13,403 bases of DNA, taken from Candidatus Zambryskibacteria bacterium CG_4_9_14_3_um_filter_40_16. GTDB lineage: Bacteria > Patescibacteriota > Minisyncoccia > Phycocordibacterales > Zambryskibacteraceae. Numbering within the stretch: the stretch's first letter is position 1; each line of letters begins with the position of its first letter. Where the stretch lies: the NCBI GenBank assembly GCA_002791475.1, contig PFXE01000021.1, forward strand, positions 1 through 13,403. Direction: 5' to 3'. This document shows positions 11,861 to 13,403 of this stretch, piece by piece. A program made the translations under genes and the position numbers. Below the pieces are notes generated by a model. The model saw only the letters and a list, made by a program, of their open reading frames with translations. It ran no database searches and was not told the origin of the DNA.

Positions 11861-13051
11861 TTAAGCTGTAATCTTTGTCACAACTCCGGCTCCCACGGTT
11901 TTCCCCCCCTCTCTAATTGCAAACCTCTGCTTCTCTTCCAAAGCAACGGGTACAACAAGTTTCACTTTGAAGGTAACAGTATCTCCCGGCATAACCATTT
12001 CCACTTTTTCAGGAAGTGTAACTTCCCCGGTTACATCTGTTGTTCTCAAATAAAATTGAGGTTTATAGCCGGTAAAGAATGGGGTATGTCTTCCCCCTTC
12101 CTCTTTTTTTAGAATATATACCTCTGACTCAAAATCGGTATGCGGGGTAACGGTTCCGGGTTTAGCCAAAACTTGACCTCTTGTAATATCCTCTTTTTTG
12201 AGACCGCGCAGAAGAACACCCGCATTGTCTCCAGCCACTCCTTCATCAAGCTGTTTATTAAACATCTCAATTCCGGTAACGGTTGTTTTTTGTGTATCAC
12301 GAAGACCAATGATTTCTATTTCTTCGCCAATTTTTACTTTTCCTCTTTCAATTCTTCCTGTAACAACCGTCCCCCTTCCCTCAATGGAAAATATGTCTTC
12401 AACGGGCATGAGGAATGGCTTATCAAGGTCTCTTACGGGCATTGGGATGTATGTATCCAATGCTTCGGCAAGCGCAAGAATTGCTTTTGACGATTCATCA
12501 TCATTATTCGCAGATTCAAGTGCTTTGAGTGCTGACCCGCGAATTACAGGCGCATTTGCACCATCAAATTCGTATTTGTTTAGAAGGTCTCTTACTTCTT
12601 CTTCAACCAAATCAATAAGCTCTTTGTCGGTTACTTGGTCTACCTTGTTTAGGAACACTATTATTTTTGGAACGCCAACCTGTTTTGCCAAGAGAACGTG
12701 TTCTCTGGTTTGAGGCATAACGCCGTCTGTCGCCGCAACAACCAAAACTGCACCATCCATTTGGGCGGCTCCCGTAATCATGTTCTTGATATAATCCGCA
12801 TGACCGGGAGCATCAATGTGCGCGTAGTGACGCGCATCAGTTTCGTACTCGTTGTGAGAAAGAGAAATGGTAATTCCTCTTGCCTTCTCTTCCGGAGCGT
12901 TATCAATCTGGTCAACTTTTTTTATGTTGGCCTTTTTGCCGGCGCGATTAAGAACCGAGAGGATCGCGGCGGTCAAGGTTGTTTTGCCATGGTCAACGTG
13001 GCCTATTGTTCCCACGTTGACGTGTGGCTTACTTCTGTCAAATGTTGTCAT
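11861..13051 (-). CDS. tuf: Elongation factor Tu
   Basis: EF-Tu is the GTPase that brings aminoacyl-tRNA to the A site. The 396 residues match the family (E. coli 394). GTP-binding motifs are complete: P-loop GHVDHGKT at 17-24, switch I RGITI at 58-62, DAPGH at 80-84 (E. coli has DCPG; the catalytic His84 is kept), NKVD at 135-138 and GSALKALE. Domain 2 has GRGTVVTGRIERGKVKIGEE; domain 3 has FFTGYKPQFYLRTTDVTG, MVMPGDTV and FAIREGGKTVGAGVV. It heads the cluster directly before rpsJ, with a promoter and a long structured leader upstream. The ATG at 13051 lacks a Shine-Dalgarno sequence. Confidence 0.99.
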   Translation of the reverse strand: MTTFDRSKPHVNVGTIGHVDHGKTTLTAAILSVLNRAGKKANIKKVDQIDNAPEEKARGITISLSHNEYETDARHYAHIDAPGHADYIKNMITGAAQMDGAVLVVAATDGVMPQTREHVLLAKQVGVPKIIVFLNKVDQVTDKELIDLVEEEVRDLLNKYEFDGANAPVIRGSALKALESANNDDESSKAILALAEALDTYIPMPVRDLDKPFLMPVEDIFSIEGRGTVVTGRIERGKVKIGEEIEIIGLRDTQKTTVTGIEMFNKQLDEGVAGDNAGVLLRGLKKEDITRGQVLAKPGTVTPHTDFESEVYILKKEEGGRHTPFFTGYKPQFYLRTTDVTGEVTLPEKVEMVMPGDTVTFKVKLVVPVALEEKQRFAIREGGKTVGAGVVTKITA

Positions 13052-13070
13052 ATTAGTAAATATTAACTAT

Positions 13071-13103
13071 CTGAAGTTATCGCGCGAGAACGGATAACCT
13101 CAA
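13071..13103 (-). promoter_or_regulatory. Hairpin just before tuf
   Basis: In the mRNA sense TTGAGGTTATC pairs with GATAACTTCAG over 11 bp (two G-U pairs) around an 11-nt loop. The stem ends 19 nt before the tuf ATG and includes the stop codon of the possible leader ORF at 13077-13133. That arrangement would let a ribosome in the leader open the stem. Confidence 0.45.
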
Positions 13104-13133
13104 GCAATCAATTATAATTTTTTGATAATACAT
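13077..13133 (-). other. Possible 18-residue leader peptide ahead of tuf
   Basis: An ATG at 13133-13131 opens an 18-codon frame (MYYQKIIIDCLRLSVLAR, then TAA). GAGGAG lies 10 nt upstream, a better Shine-Dalgarno match than any of the 22 large genes has, although the spacing is on the long side. The frame ends inside the hairpin at 13071-13103. It could equally be a chance frame. Confidence 0.3.
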
Positions 13134-13156
13134 ACTGTATTTACTCCTCATCTCAG

Positions 13157-13251
13157 AAACTAGAAGGTTTTATCGTCTCCTAGTTTTCCTCGCTTTACGT
13201 CGTAAATAAAAACTGCCCTACCAATTGCAAGGGGGTAGTACGGTTGCCCGT
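13157..13251 (-). promoter_or_regulatory. Structured 5' leader of tuf
   Basis: Three hairpins follow each other in the mRNA sense. At 13240-13251 ACGG and CCGT pair around GCAA, a GNRA-type tetraloop. At 13218-13238 CTACC and GGTAG pair, followed after 5 nt by five T, which resembles a weak terminator. At 13157-13186 AAACTAGGAG pairs with CTTCTAGTTT over 10 bp around 10 nt. The order suggests an attenuator-like leader; no known riboswitch or T-box feature was recognised. Confidence 0.4.
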
Positions 13252-13291
13252 TCAAACTTCACCTGAAATTTGTTGAGACAGCGTGGGGGAT

Positions 13292-13319
13292 ATAATAACA
13301 AAAGAGGAAAAAGAGTCAA
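13292..13319 (-). promoter_or_regulatory. Promoter for tuf and the S10 cluster
   Basis: Minus-strand TTGACT (13314-13319, five of six) is followed after 16 nt by TATTAT (13292-13297, five of six). The -10 side reads TTTTGTTATTAT, very like TTTTGTTAGTAT before rpsS. It is the best promoter in the window and heads the cluster. Transcription would start near 13285, leaving a leader of about 235 nt. Confidence 0.65.
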
Positions 13320-13403
13320 CCTCATCAAAAGCTATTGGCCTGTCAAATTTTAAGCCAAATCAATGGCCCCAGATAAATTTCTGAGGCTGCCTGTCTTTCT
13401 CGT
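13320..13403. other. Upstream edge, no gene recognised
   Basis: The last 84 nt contain an imperfect G+C-rich inverted repeat (13364-13391, GGCCCCAGA with bulged TCTG-GG-GCC) and short open frames that run off the edge, two on the minus strand ending at 13350 and 13343 and one possible plus-strand start at 13364. None has recognisable similarity. The repeat may be the end of an upstream transcript, but without a clear T-run. Confidence 0.3.

Noticed and set aside
13211..13260. tRNA-like look of the plus strand (CTACC/GGTAG stem, then GTTCAAAC)
   Set aside because: The loop is 11 nt rather than 7, there is no acceptor stem or D-arm, and the T-loop-like sequence lacks its stem.
13341..13346. 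Perfect TTGACA on the minus strand upstream of the tuf promoter
   Set aside because: No -10 sequence lies 15-18 nt downstream; the promoter at 13292-13319 explains tuf better.
13350..13403. End of an upstream minus-strand gene or start of a divergent plus-strand gene
   Set aside because: Short frames of 13-19 codons are open at the edge but none is recognisable, and the three exclude one another.

Overview
This window is a bacterial ribosomal-protein superoperon read entirely from the minus strand. In order of transcription (right to left) it holds tuf, rpsJ, rplC, rplD, rplW, rplB, rpsS, rplV, rpsC, rplP, rpmC, rpsQ, rplN, rplX, rplE, rpsN, rpsH, rplF, rplR, rpsE, rplO, secY and the first 40 codons of an adenylate kinase gene. 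That is the S10 operon plus the spc operon, joined, headed by EF-Tu. There are 22 complete genes and one partial gene. No mobile element, CRISPR array, rRNA or tRNA was found.

The organism looks like a Candidate Phyla Radiation (Patescibacteria) bacterium, most likely of the Parcubacteria type. The evidence is the missing rpmD (L30) between rpsE and rplO, a loss reported across the CPR; the tuf-rpsJ junction; the short zinc-type S14; an adenylate kinase that starts with a GNSGSGKGTQ P-loop and an ETG motif; an A+T-rich genome; and many added charged tails on r-proteins. The standard code with UGA as stop fits, which argues against the UGA-recoding CPR lineages. Of 22 stop codons 20 are TAA, one is TAG (rplB) and one is TGA (rpsJ). 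Hardly any gene has a Shine-Dalgarno sequence at a useful distance.

Region by region. 13052-13403 is the only long stretch without a gene: a good promoter at 13292-13319, then a leader of about 235 nt with several hairpins and a possible 18-residue leader peptide ahead of tuf. 9256-13051 holds tuf and the first S10-operon genes with medium gaps (17-133 nt); L4 has a very long N-terminal extension encoded by GC-rich, palindrome-packed DNA. 5461-8156 is tightly packed (gaps of 1-21 nt). 3517-5460 has three wider gaps (116-181 nt) with promoter-like boxes and hairpins, notably a large stem that takes in the rpsH stop codon. 263-3516 is tightly packed again and ends with secY, the translocon channel.

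The genes act together: the r-proteins build both subunits, EF-Tu delivers aminoacyl-tRNA, SecY exports or inserts the products, and Adk balances adenine nucleotides. Similar minus-strand promoter boxes upstream of tuf, rpsS, rplX and rpsN (-35 near TTGACA, -10 of the type TATTAT/TAGTAT/TAGGAT) suggest that the cluster is served by several internal promoters rather than one. All promoter and RNA-structure calls are by eye.
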